Of a stretch of DNA of 64,000 nt, positions 47,105 through 55,446 are shown one piece after another. Within the stretch, counting starts at the first letter, position 1, and each line of letters begins with the position of its first letter. The position numbers and the translations under genes were made by a program. The stretch is from Swaminathania salitolerans (GTDB taxonomy: Bacteria > Pseudomonadota > Alphaproteobacteria > Acetobacterales > Acetobacteraceae): assembly GCF_007988945.1 (NCBI RefSeq), contig NZ_BJVC01000002.1, positions 1 to 64,000 on the forward strand, given 5' to 3'. Below the pieces are notes generated by a model that saw only the letters and a list, made by a program, of their open reading frames with translations, did not search any database and had not been told where the DNA came from.

Positions 47105-47664
47105 TACTCCGGGGGTGGATCGTCGATGAGCGCAGCTATGCGATCCGGCTTGCGGCGTCCCTGCTCGGAATTGCCCTGGCCGAGGATACGGATCGCCGCG
47201 CCGAGCGGTTCGGTCCCGTTCTCGAGGACGAGACGGGCGAGCGCGCTCATGTCGGTTTCTACGATTGCCTTTCCGGGCTCGCCACGCTCCCGCGACGGCC
47301 CTGGGTCTGGCCGGATCCCTCCGGGCGCGAGATGCTCGATTGGGCCGTGGATTCGCTCGAACGCTTTTCCGCGGTGCGGCGGGCCGTGCTCTGCGCAACC
47401 CGACCTTGCGACGGCAGAACACCCGAAATCCTGCATATCTACCGGAGTCTGGAGGATCGTCTGCACGACAGGGCCATGGAGGACGGATTATGGCTCTCCG
47501 GGCCGGAATGCGGCTTCGTCGATGTCGCGATCTTTCCGGTCGCCGGGCTCGCGAGGGATCTGGGCATCGGGATGGATCTCTACCCGGCCATACGACGCTT
47601 CGACGCCGGCATGAGGCGTCAGGCCGGATTCATCACGATGCCCGGCATCGCGGCATGTCACTGA
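47098..47664 (+). CDS. GST-like (thioredoxin-fold) protein, possible NdmE-type scaffold
   Basis: A 188-residue protein. The N-terminus ‘LRGWIVDERSYAIRLAASLL’ resembles the first strand and helix of GST N-domains, and the helical second half ends ‘ECGFVDVAIFPVAGLARDLG’ with a GST-C-like ‘SVADIAIFP’ pattern. No obvious catalytic Ser or Cys is placed as in active GSTs. In caffeine degraders a GST-like NdmE holds the Rieske-less NdmC and the Rieske protein together, and this gene sits exactly beside such partners. GGAGGG precedes the ATG at 47098. The fold call is moderate; the role is inferred from context. Confidence 0.7.
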   Translation: MLILRGWIVDERSYAIRLAASLLGIALAEDTDRRAERFGPVLEDETGERAHVGFYDCLSGLATLPRRPWVWPDPSGREMLDWAVDSLERFSAVRRAVLCATRPCDGRTPEILHIYRSLEDRLHDRAMEDGLWLSGPECGFVDVAIFPVAGLARDLGIGMDLYPAIRRFDAGMRRQAGFITMPGIAACH

Positions 47665-48797
47665 GGGGGGCTCGCCCCGTTACGGCGCGCTCGAGCGCGT
47701 CCCTTTGCCCGATGCCGAGGCGCAGGATGACCGGTGCTGCCGGTGCCGCTCTCGCTTCGCTCGTATTTCCCGGCACTGCGCGTTCCGCGAAGCATTTCGG
47801 AACGCTTGCCGAGTCCGAACTCCTCATAGGGTTTGCGCATACCAGCCCGGTCAATGACGGAGGATGGACGCAAAAACACGACGAGGCGATCAGACATCTG
47901 CACGCGCTCTATCCGGCGATCAGGACCCTCTATGTCGAGAGCGTTCCCTATTCCGCCGATGCGACGCGCATTTTCCGCCAGTTCGTGGCGGAAGGGGCGC
48001 AGATGATCATCGCCACCTCGAATTATGGCGATTTCATCAGCGATGTCGCAGAGCAGGCACCCGACACGATCTTTCTCGAATGCGACGGGCACCGGGTGAG
48101 CGATAATCTCGGCTGGTATTACATGACCCACTGGTATGCGAGTTATGTGATCGGCATTGCAGCCGCACGTTTGAGCCGGTCGGGTCGTCTCGGCTATGTC
48201 GCCTCTTTCCCCACGCCTTCGGTTCTGGCGAGTGCGAATGCGACGCTTCTTGGCGCGCGCAGCGTCAATCCGTCCGCGACACTCAGGGCGATCCCGATCA
48301 ATTCCTGGTTCGATCCGCAGGCTGCGGCCTCTGCCGGTGCTGCGTTGATCGATAGCGGTTGCGATTTCCTGGCCGGGATCATGGACGATCCCGGCTATTT
48401 GCGGGTGGCGCAGCAGCGCGGGGTGTGGGCAGCGATGTGGAATACCGACATGCGCCAGTTCGGCCCCGACGCCTATGTGAGTTCGGTCGTACTCGATTTC
48501 GCGCCGTTCTATGCACAGACCGTCCGCAGACGGCTCGCGGGTAGCTGGAGAGCGGAGGGTCGTTTCCTGAAGCTGGGAGAGGGTGTGGATCGCGATCGCT
48601 GGGGCGCGCGTGTCCCTCCGGCCGTGGCGCGGGAAGCCGATGACGTGCGGCGGCGCATCCTGGCCGGGTGGTCGCCTTTCACCGGGCCGATACGGGATTC
48701 CCGGGGTATCGTCCGGGTCGCGGAAGGGCACACGATGAGCGATGCCGATATCTACGCCTGGGACTGGCAGGTGCAGGGTGTATCGGGCCTTGTCTGA
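47655..48797 (+). CDS. BMP-family ABC transporter substrate-binding protein
   Basis: A 380-residue periplasmic binding protein of the basic-membrane-protein (PnrA/NupN) class, whose known ligands are nucleosides and nucleobases. ‘IGFAHTSPVNDGGWTQKHDE’ is the family’s opening motif, with ‘GAQMIIATSNYGDFISDVA’ and ‘VIGIAAARLSRSGRLGYVAS’ after it. The N-terminus has MPRRRMTGAAGAALASLV, a possible Tat signal. I use ATG 47655, overlapping the GST-like stop by ten bases, but 47712 (MPRRRM) is an alternative. Next to purine deaminases and a putative demethylase, a purine or methylpurine ligand is likely. Confidence 0.87.
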   Translation: MSLRGARPVTARSSASLCPMPRRRMTGAAGAALASLVFPGTARSAKHFGTLAESELLIGFAHTSPVNDGGWTQKHDEAIRHLHALYPAIRTLYVESVPYSADATRIFRQFVAEGAQMIIATSNYGDFISDVAEQAPDTIFLECDGHRVSDNLGWYYMTHWYASYVIGIAAARLSRSGRLGYVASFPTPSVLASANATLLGARSVNPSATLRAIPINSWFDPQAAASAGAALIDSGCDFLAGIMDDPGYLRVAQQRGVWAAMWNTDMRQFGPDAYVSSVVLDFAPFYAQTVRRRLAGSWRAEGRFLKLGEGVDRDRWGARVPPAVAREADDVRRRILAGWSPFTGPIRDSRGIVRVAEGHTMSDADIYAWDWQVQGVSGLV

Positions 48798-50367
48798 GTC
48801 TGTCTCTCCCGCCCAGCCCCGTCCCGCCGGCTATCCTCACGGCGTGCCGCCGCTTCTCGCCCTGGAGGGAGTCTCGAAATACTTCCCCGGCGTGGTAGCG
48901 AACGAGAACGTATCGCTCGCCTTCTATCCGGGGGAGATCCACGCGCTTCTTGGCGAGAACGGGGCCGGGAAATCCACCCTGATGAATATCGTGACCGGCC
49001 TGTATCGTCCGGATCGCGGCGAGCTGGTTCTGGATGGATACGGCGTGTCCTTCGACGGGCCCGATGCGGCAATCGCGGCAGGGATCGGCATGGTGCACCA
49101 GCATTTCAAGCTCGTGCCCCGGTTCACGATTGCAGAAAATCTCGCCCTCGGTCGTCGGGACATGAGAGGCATTCTGTCACGGCGGAAACTCGTGGCATTT
49201 GCGCGGCGGGAAGCCGAGAAATACGGCTTCGCTTTCGATGTGGAGGCCCGTGTCGAGACCCTGAGCGCCCCGGAGCAGCAGCGCGTCGAGATCGTACGCG
49301 TTCTCGGTCGGGGTGCCCGGCTCCTCATTCTGGACGAGCCGACCGCGGTGCTCGGGCCATCGGAGGTTTCGGAGCTCTACGCGGCGCTGCGCCGGTTCCG
49401 CGCCGATGGAGGGGCGGTGATTCTCATCAGCCACAAGCTCGAGGAGATCATGGCGCTTGCCGACCGGGTGACGGTCCTGCGCCGGGGGCGGGTCGTCGCG
49501 ACCCATCTCGCCGGTTCTCTCTCTCCCCAGGCGCTTGTTGCCGAGATGATCGGCCATGCGCCCGTAGAGGCTCTCCCAGCGCCAGAACCCCTTGCAGTCG
49601 ATCCGGATCGCGAGACGATCTCGCTGCGGGATGTCACGATGCGTGACGAAAGCGGTCGTCTGCGCGTTCACCCGGTTTCGTGCGATATCTTCCGGGGGGA
49701 AATCTTCGGGATTGGCGGTGTGACCGGAAACGGTCAGGTGGCGCTTGCGGAAATGCTCGCCGGATTGCGTCATCCGGATACGGGCCGCATCCTTGTCGCA
49801 GGGCAGGATATGACCGGGCGCCCTGTTGCCGCCTTCGTCGAGATGGGCATCGGCTATGTGCCGCAAGATCGTCTCCGTCAGGCTCTTGCCCCTGCGCTCG
49901 GTGCCACCGAGAACGCTGCGCTGCGCGTCTTTCGTACGCCACCCGTGGGCGGCCGGTTTCTCTGGAACGAAGACGCTGCGACCCGCTATGCCCGCCTCCT
50001 GATCGACGAGGCCGGAATCGCTCTGGCCGATCCCTCCCGCCCGGTTCGCGGTCTCTCCGGGGGGAACCAGCAACGCCTCGTTCTGGCGCGGGAAAGCCGG
50101 ATTGCCTCCCGTTTCCTCGTCGCCTGCTATCCCGGGCGCGGTCTCGATCTCGGCGCGATGGAGACGATGCGGTCCGCTCTCGTCGCCCTGCGCAATACAG
50201 GGAGAGGGGTCGTTCTGGTTTCCGAGGATCTCGACGAACTTCTCGCCCTGAGCGATCGCATCGCCGTCATGAGCGGGGGGCAGGTCAAGGCCATTCTCGG
50301 GCGGGGCGAGGCCACGCGGGAGGATATCGGCGCGCTCATGAGCGGGCATGGATCCGGATCCCGATGA
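48778..50367 (+). CDS. Nucleoside/nucleobase ABC transporter ATP-binding protein (two domains)
   Basis: About 529 residues, two ABC domains as in NupA/RbsA-type ATPases. The first has Walker A GENGAGKST, a degenerate signature LSAPEQQRVE and Walker B LLILDEPTAVLGPSE. The second has a degenerate Walker A (GVTGNGQVALAEML) and the signature LSGGNQQRLVLARE. Loss of one site is usual in this family. The start is uncertain: GTG 48778 (20-base overlap with the binding-protein gene), ATG 48742 or GTG 48844. It couples to the permeases by an ATGA overlap. Confidence 0.88.
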   Translation: MYRALSESVSPAQPRPAGYPHGVPPLLALEGVSKYFPGVVANENVSLAFYPGEIHALLGENGAGKSTLMNIVTGLYRPDRGELVLDGYGVSFDGPDAAIAAGIGMVHQHFKLVPRFTIAENLALGRRDMRGILSRRKLVAFARREAEKYGFAFDVEARVETLSAPEQQRVEIVRVLGRGARLLILDEPTAVLGPSEVSELYAALRRFRADGGAVILISHKLEEIMALADRVTVLRRGRVVATHLAGSLSPQALVAEMIGHAPVEALPAPEPLAVDPDRETISLRDVTMRDESGRLRVHPVSCDIFRGEIFGIGGVTGNGQVALAEMLAGLRHPDTGRILVAGQDMTGRPVAAFVEMGIGYVPQDRLRQALAPALGATENAALRVFRTPPVGGRFLWNEDAATRYARLLIDEAGIALADPSRPVRGLSGGNQQRLVLARESRIASRFLVACYPGRGLDLGAMETMRSALVALRNTGRGVVLVSEDLDELLALSDRIAVMSGGQVKAILGRGEATREDIGALMSGHGSGSR

Positions 50368-51443
50368 GAGGCGAAGGCAGACAGATGGCGGTGATATCCT
50401 TCCGCAGAATCGTGATCGCACGCATGATCGCAATCGGGATCGTCTTCCTGCTCGTTGCCGCAGGGATATACGGGCTCGGCCTCGATCCCGGTATGGTCGG
50501 TCGTCTCGTCGTGACCTCTACTTTCGGCACGCGGTTCGGCCTCGAGAATCTCGCGCTCTACATGACGCCCCTTCTCCTGACCGGGGCGGCCGTCTGGCTG
50601 GCCCTGCGCGCAGGGCTTTGGAATATCGGTGCCGAGGGGCAGTTTCTCGCCGGCGCGTCTGCCGCTGCGGCGATCGGTTTGTCAGGGGGGGCGAACCCTG
50701 CTCTGGCCGGAAGCCCGGCCGCGTTCATGTCTTCGTCTCTGACGCTCGTTCTGGCCATGACCGCATCCTTTCTCGCCGGGGCGCTCTGGTCCGCCCTGCC
50801 TGCTGCGGGGCGCGCCTGGCTCGGAGTCAGCGAAATCATCACCACCCTGCTCATGAACTTCATCGCTCTCTATATGGTCTATGCGCTCGTTACGGGACCG
50901 TGGGCAGACAAGGTCACAGGGGCCCAGATGTCCAGCGCGCGCATCGAAGTCGTTCTTCCGGCATTTGCGGGCGCGGTTCATTGCGGGTGGCCCATCGCGC
51001 TGCTGGCTGTGGCCATGCTCGCCTTGCTGTTCCGCAGGAGCCGTTTTTCCTATTGTCTTGCCCTGTGTGGATCCAACCCGGAGGCCGCCCGCTACGCGGG
51101 GATCGATGTCGGCCGCCATGTGTTCGTCACGCTTCTTCTCTCGGGCGGTATTGCCGGGATCGGAGGGATGATCGAGGTTTTCGGAACCGTGCATCGCCTC
51201 CAGGGCGGCCTGGCCAACGGGTATGGCTATCTCGGCATCGTCGTCGCCCTTCTCGCCCGGAAATCGGCATTGGCCCTCGTTCCGGCCGCCTTGCTCATGG
51301 CGATCATTCTCAATGCCGGTATCGTGCTGCAAACGGTTCAGGTCAGCGCCTCGGCCGTTCTTGCGATGACCGGTCTGCTGGTTTTCGCGATCGCCGTGGC
51401 GGATGACTATGCGGCATGGTCCCGCTCCGGGAGAGCATCGTGA
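50364..51443 (+). CDS. Nucleoside/nucleobase ABC transporter permease 1
   Basis: A 359-residue BPD_transp_2 permease with about eight to ten helices. ‘GLENLALYMTPLLLTGAAVW’, ‘GLWNIGAEGQFLAGASAAA’ and ‘SEIITTLLMNFIALYMV’ are signatures of nucleoside-type BMP transporters (NupP/YufP class). The start ATG at 50364 overlaps the ATPase stop; ATG 50385 with GAAGG upstream is an alternative. It pairs with the next permease. Confidence 0.9.
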   Translation: MRGEGRQMAVISFRRIVIARMIAIGIVFLLVAAGIYGLGLDPGMVGRLVVTSTFGTRFGLENLALYMTPLLLTGAAVWLALRAGLWNIGAEGQFLAGASAAAAIGLSGGANPALAGSPAAFMSSSLTLVLAMTASFLAGALWSALPAAGRAWLGVSEIITTLLMNFIALYMVYALVTGPWADKVTGAQMSSARIEVVLPAFAGAVHCGWPIALLAVAMLALLFRRSRFSYCLALCGSNPEAARYAGIDVGRHVFVTLLLSGGIAGIGGMIEVFGTVHRLQGGLANGYGYLGIVVALLARKSALALVPAALLMAIILNAGIVLQTVQVSASAVLAMTGLLVFAIAVADDYAAWSRSGRAS

Positions 51444-52372
51444 CTCTGGTTCTCGCGCTGGTTCTGCATGCGATGGCCTATGGCAGCATTCTCGCGCTTG
51501 CCGCGCAGGGAGAGGTTCTGGCCGAGCGTGCGGGTGTGGTCGATCTCGGTGTGGAGGGGCTCATGGCTCTCGGCGCGGTTCTCGCCGTGATTGTCGCCGA
51601 TGCGACGCATTCGCCATGGGCAGGCTGTCTGGCCGCTGCCGCGATCGGTGCCGCAGGGGCCGCGGCCTTCGGTTGCGCGACGGTCATCCTCGGTGCCAGC
51701 CAGACATTATGCGGCGTCGCGCTGACGCTTCTGGGTCTTGGCGCGAGCGGCGTGCTCGGTCACTCCGTCGCCGGACGCCCCGTTACTGCAACGCTGCCGC
51801 AATGGACTCTTCCCGGCCTCTCGTCAGGCTCCCCCATTGGCCCGGTATCCAGTCAGGGGCCGATGGTCTGGATCGCTTTCCTGATCCTGCCGCTGATCCT
51901 TCATGTCTTTCTGTTCCGCACTGCGCCCGGCCTTGCGCTTCGCGCTGTCGGTGAGGCCCCGGCCTCTGCCGATGCGTCGGGTCTTCCGGTTATCCGTATC
52001 CGGATGCTCGCGGTGAGTGCAGGAGGCGCGCTCGCAGGGCTTGCCGGTGCTGCCATGACGCTCTCCGTATTGCCTGTCTGGTCCGAAGGGATGATCGCCG
52101 GGCGCGGCTGGATTGCGGTGGCTCTGGTCATCCTCTGCGGATATCGCCCCGTTCTGGCTGCCCTTTCCTCGCTTTTCTTCGGGTTCGTGATGTCGCTCGG
52201 CTTTTTCGGTCAGGCGCAGGGCTGGCCAGTCGCTCCGCCCCTCATGAATATGAGCCCCTATGTCGTCACGATCCTGTGCATGATCGTGCCGTCCATTCTC
52301 TTCCCGAAGCTCAGGCGGCTCTGGGCGGCGCCGGCAGCGCTCGGTGCGCCCTATCGCCGGGAGGAGCGCTAG
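51440..52372 (+). CDS. Nucleoside/nucleobase ABC transporter permease 2
   Basis: A 310-residue BPD_transp_2 permease of the NupQ/YufQ class. ‘MAYGSILALAAQGEVLAERA’ and ‘GVVDLGVEGLMALGA’ are the usual opening, with ‘GRGWIAVALVILCGYRPVL’ near the C-terminus. I start at GTG 51440 because GGGAG lies six bases upstream and it overlaps the preceding stop by GTGA; ATG 51416 is possible. Last gene of the plus arm of the purine divergon. Confidence 0.9.
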   Translation: MTLVLALVLHAMAYGSILALAAQGEVLAERAGVVDLGVEGLMALGAVLAVIVADATHSPWAGCLAAAAIGAAGAAAFGCATVILGASQTLCGVALTLLGLGASGVLGHSVAGRPVTATLPQWTLPGLSSGSPIGPVSSQGPMVWIAFLILPLILHVFLFRTAPGLALRAVGEAPASADASGLPVIRIRMLAVSAGGALAGLAGAAMTLSVLPVWSEGMIAGRGWIAVALVILCGYRPVLAALSSLFFGFVMSLGFFGQAQGWPVAPPLMNMSPYVVTILCMIVPSILFPKLRRLWAAPAALGAPYRREER

Positions 52373-52450
52373 GCAGAAACGCCGGGCAGGAGCGGGCCAG
52401 GGTATGGCGCCGGAAGGCGGAGAGCCTCGGCTTGCGGATGTGGGCCAGCA

Positions 52451-52584
52451 GCCTCCGGATCGTAAGCTTCTCGCCAGAAGCGTTCGGGCCGTAAGCGCTC
52501 GGATCGGGGGCGCTCGGGCCGGGGGCGTTCGGACCGTAAGCCTCCAGACCGCAAGCCCCCGTACCAGAAGCCTTCAGAACGACC
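52451..52584. repeat. 15-base imperfect tandem repeat array (~9 units)
   Basis: Units of the type GCGTTCGGGCCGTAA, GCGCTCGGATCGGGG, GCGCTCGGGCCGGGG, GCGTTCGGACCGTAA and GCCTCCAGACCGCAA follow one another every 15 bases (52480, 52495, 52510, 52525, 52540, 52555, 52570), with earlier degenerate units from 52451. The array lies between the permease stop and the porin stop, and the last unit covers the final codons of the porin. It could slip or form serial structures at the convergence point. Confidence 0.8.
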
Positions 52585-54067
52585 AGATGGCGTCGCAGGA
52601 GAACCAGAGCATGTTGTTGGTTCCGTTGCGTACCACGGGGTCTTCCACCGTTGCCGCCCGGTTGAAAGGCTGGGTTCCGTTGAGCGATTTGTCGAGCCGG
52701 ATTTCAGGGCGTACCGTGAACTTCCCGAGTTTGAGGTGACGATTGACGAATTGCGGCTGGTAGGTCACGCCGACGGTCAGCTCCCCATAGGTCGTGGGCG
52801 GGGCGATGTAATAGGGGTAGGGTGCGTTGCGCAGCGCGTCGGTATAGGCGGTCGTGCTGGCATAGGAAGCGATGACGGCACCCGTATTGTCGCGGAAGAC
52901 CTCGCCGCGCAGATTCAGGCGGACGGACGGATTGATATCCCATGAGAGATAGCTGGTAACGCCATAGACGTCGTCCCGCGAGACATCGTCATGCAGATAG
53001 GTGCCGTTGACCGTCGCGGCCAGCCGATCGCTGAAGTGATAGGTCAGCAGGATATCGCCGTTATACTGCATCTTGCTGTTTGCCGCCGGTCCGATTCCGG
53101 CACTGGTCCAGCCGGCGGGCGAGGTGACAGGATAGCCGTTATTGCCCTGCGGGCCGAAACGACCGATCACGTGACCGTCCAGCTTGCCGTCCATCAGATG
53201 CGCGAAGGCGAGACCCGCATAGCCTTTGGGGCGGCTGTTATTGCCCGCCCCGCCAAACGTCGTGGAATTGCCGGCATCGATTCCGAGCAGCCAGTCCAGA
53301 TGATCCGTCAGATGTGTGGTCGAGAGAATGCCCACGGTTTCGAACGGAACGATGTAATCGGACGCGTAATTGAACGTATAGAACTGGCGTGCCAGGGCGG
53401 GCGTGCCTTCTGCCCCCATGAGACCGTAGATCTGTCCGATCTGGAAATCGACACCTTTCGGCACGATCCATGGAACATGAACATCGACATGCGCCTGTGT
53501 GGGGACGAACTGGTAGAGGCCCGTCAGGGCCTTGTCGGCCATACCGATCGTCGGGTCGAACCGGGCATCCGATCCATACATGACCTCGGCGACGAACCCG
53601 ATCCCGTAACCGCTCCCGATATTGGTGACCGGATGGGAGATGGACCCCATGATCTGGTTGAGCGTGACGGTGTTTGCGCGGTCCGTATAGAACTGCGCGA
53701 AGTTGCGGCCCGATTTCGTCCAGGGGTTGCCCGCAATACCGGCTTCCACCGTCAGATGGGCTTCGAGCCCGTTCCAGTAGGTCGGCATCTCGCCGGAGCG
53801 GGGATGGAAGAGATTGCCGCCATGCTGGTCGGGGATCGGCTCTGCCTCATGGGGGTTCGGGGCGTTGCCGAGATAATCCGAAGTCGGTCCCGTTCCTTTC
53901 TGGACGTCGGGCATTCTCTTTCTGGCAGCTGCCGCAGCCGCGTCGGTCGTGTTCGCTGCCGGACCGGAAGTGTCACCGGTCGCTGCCTGAGTACTTCCTG
54001 AGGCTATGGCTGTACCTGCCATGAGGATGGCGAGGGAGAAGGCCGGTCTCAGATAGTGTCTGCCCAT
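52574..54067 (-). CDS. Outer-membrane beta-barrel porin (BBP2/OmpL-like)
   Basis: A 497-residue outer-membrane protein. A signal peptide (cleavage near ‘STQAA’) and a ~60-residue low-complexity linker precede ‘YWNGLEAHLTVEAGIAGNPW’, the typical opening of BBP2/OmpL-like porins. The barrel follows with alternating aromatic strands and ends in Phe (‘CDAIWSF’). It directly follows the ethanolamine permease gene (17-base gap) on the same strand, so it may let ethanolamine across the outer membrane; that is inference. Confidence 0.83.
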   Translation of the reverse strand: MGRHYLRPAFSLAILMAGTAIASGSTQAATGDTSGPAANTTDAAAAAARKRMPDVQKGTGPTSDYLGNAPNPHEAEPIPDQHGGNLFHPRSGEMPTYWNGLEAHLTVEAGIAGNPWTKSGRNFAQFYTDRANTVTLNQIMGSISHPVTNIGSGYGIGFVAEVMYGSDARFDPTIGMADKALTGLYQFVPTQAHVDVHVPWIVPKGVDFQIGQIYGLMGAEGTPALARQFYTFNYASDYIVPFETVGILSTTHLTDHLDWLLGIDAGNSTTFGGAGNNSRPKGYAGLAFAHLMDGKLDGHVIGRFGPQGNNGYPVTSPAGWTSAGIGPAANSKMQYNGDILLTYHFSDRLAATVNGTYLHDDVSRDDVYGVTSYLSWDINPSVRLNLRGEVFRDNTGAVIASYASTTAYTDALRNAPYPYYIAPPTTYGELTVGVTYQPQFVNRHLKLGKFTVRPEIRLDKSLNGTQPFNRAATVEDPVVRNGTNNMLWFSCDAIWSF

Positions 54068-54084
54068 TATGTCTTTCCGTAATC

Positions 54085-55446
54085 CTAACGTTCCTTAACC
54101 GTTTCCGTAGCAGTTTTTTTAATGCCTGCCAAAAACAAATAGGCCAGGAGAATGAATGTCACGTAATACAGAAACAAAACGAAATTATAGTATATCACGG
54201 CGCTCAGGCAGATGAGCGCACCGACAAGCGCGAAGCCGGGAAGGAACGGATAGAGGGGGGCGCGATAGCTGCGTTCCAGCTCCGGTGCGATCCGCCTCAG
54301 GCGAAACAGGCTGATCATGCTCGCGCAATACATCGTCAGGGCTCCGAAGACGGAAAGCGTCACGAGTGTCGCCGTCAGGGGCTGACCGTGGATCGAGACG
54401 ATGTCATCGGCAAAGATCGCAACGATACCGATGACGCCTCCGGCGAGGGTGGCGCGATGCGGGGTATGAAACCGCGGATGCAATGTGCCGAGCCAGGCGG
54501 GAAGGATCGACGCCCGCGCGAGGGCGTAGATCTGGCGTGCATACCCCATGATGATTCCATGAAGCGAGGCGACGAGACCGAACAGACCCAGCCATACGAG
54601 CATGGAGAGCCAGGGGCTGTGAGGTCCGACGACCCGTTTCATCGCCTGGGGCAGAGGATCGTTGAGATTGGCGAGCTGCGTCCAGTCGCCGGAGCCCCCC
54701 GCGAAGATCATGACCCCGAAGGCGAGAGCGACAAGGGTCAGGACACCGGCGAGATAGGCGATCGGGATCGAACGGCGCGGGTTGCGTGCTTCTTCCGCGG
54801 CCATCGCGACCCCTTCGATCGCAAGGAAGAACCAGATCGCGAAAGGAATGGCCGCGAAGAGTCCGCCCATGGCCTCCCATCCGAAATGGGGCGCATGTCC
54901 CCACCCCATTGCGGTGAAATGGGCCCAGGAGAACGAAGGGGCCACGACGGCCATGAACACAAGAAGCTCGACGATGGCCGCGATCGTGATCACCAGTTCG
55001 AAGCTCGCGGCGATATGGACCCCGGCGATGTTGAGGGTCATGAAAAGCAGATAGGCCCCGCATGCCGCGAGTTTCGGGGGCAGGGACGGAAACTGCACGT
55101 TCATATAGGCCCCGATCGCGAGGGCGATTGCGGGCGGGGCAAAGATGAACTCGACCAGGGTCGCCAGACCCGTGATGGCGCCGCCCGTGCGTCCGAGGGC
55201 ACGGCTGGCATAGGCAAACGGGCCGCCCGCATGAGGGATGGCGCAGGTCAGCTCGGTAAAGCTGAAGATGAAAGCGGTATACATCGCGGCGACGAGACAG
55301 GTCGCGCCGAGAAAACCGAGTGTTCCGGCAGTCGCCCAGCCATAGCTCCAGCCGAAATACTCGCCGGAAATGACGAGGCCGACGGCGATACCCCAGAGAT
55401 GGAATGCGCCCAGTTTTTTCTCGAGCTTCGGTGCTTCAGTCGTCAT
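54085..55446 (-). CDS. eat: Ethanolamine permease (APC superfamily)
   Basis: A 453-residue, twelve-helix transporter. ‘FHLWGIAVGLVISGEYFGWS’ at helix 1 and ‘HAGGPFAYASRALGRTGG’ are hallmarks of the ethanolamine-permease subgroup of the APC family. It lies downstream of eutB-eutC and overlaps the eutC end by 11 bases, which fixes the substrate with good confidence. Start at 55446 (MTTEAPK). The longer frame would prefix a Pro/Leu-rich stretch that is an out-of-frame reading of the eutC tail. Confidence 0.93.
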   Translation of the reverse strand: MTTEAPKLEKKLGAFHLWGIAVGLVISGEYFGWSYGWATAGTLGFLGATCLVAAMYTAFIFSFTELTCAIPHAGGPFAYASRALGRTGGAITGLATLVEFIFAPPAIALAIGAYMNVQFPSLPPKLAACGAYLLFMTLNIAGVHIAASFELVITIAAIVELLVFMAVVAPSFSWAHFTAMGWGHAPHFGWEAMGGLFAAIPFAIWFFLAIEGVAMAAEEARNPRRSIPIAYLAGVLTLVALAFGVMIFAGGSGDWTQLANLNDPLPQAMKRVVGPHSPWLSMLVWLGLFGLVASLHGIIMGYARQIYALARASILPAWLGTLHPRFHTPHRATLAGGVIGIVAIFADDIVSIHGQPLTATLVTLSVFGALTMYCASMISLFRLRRIAPELERSYRAPLYPFLPGFALVGALICLSAVIYYNFVLFLYYVTFILLAYLFLAGIKKTATETVKER

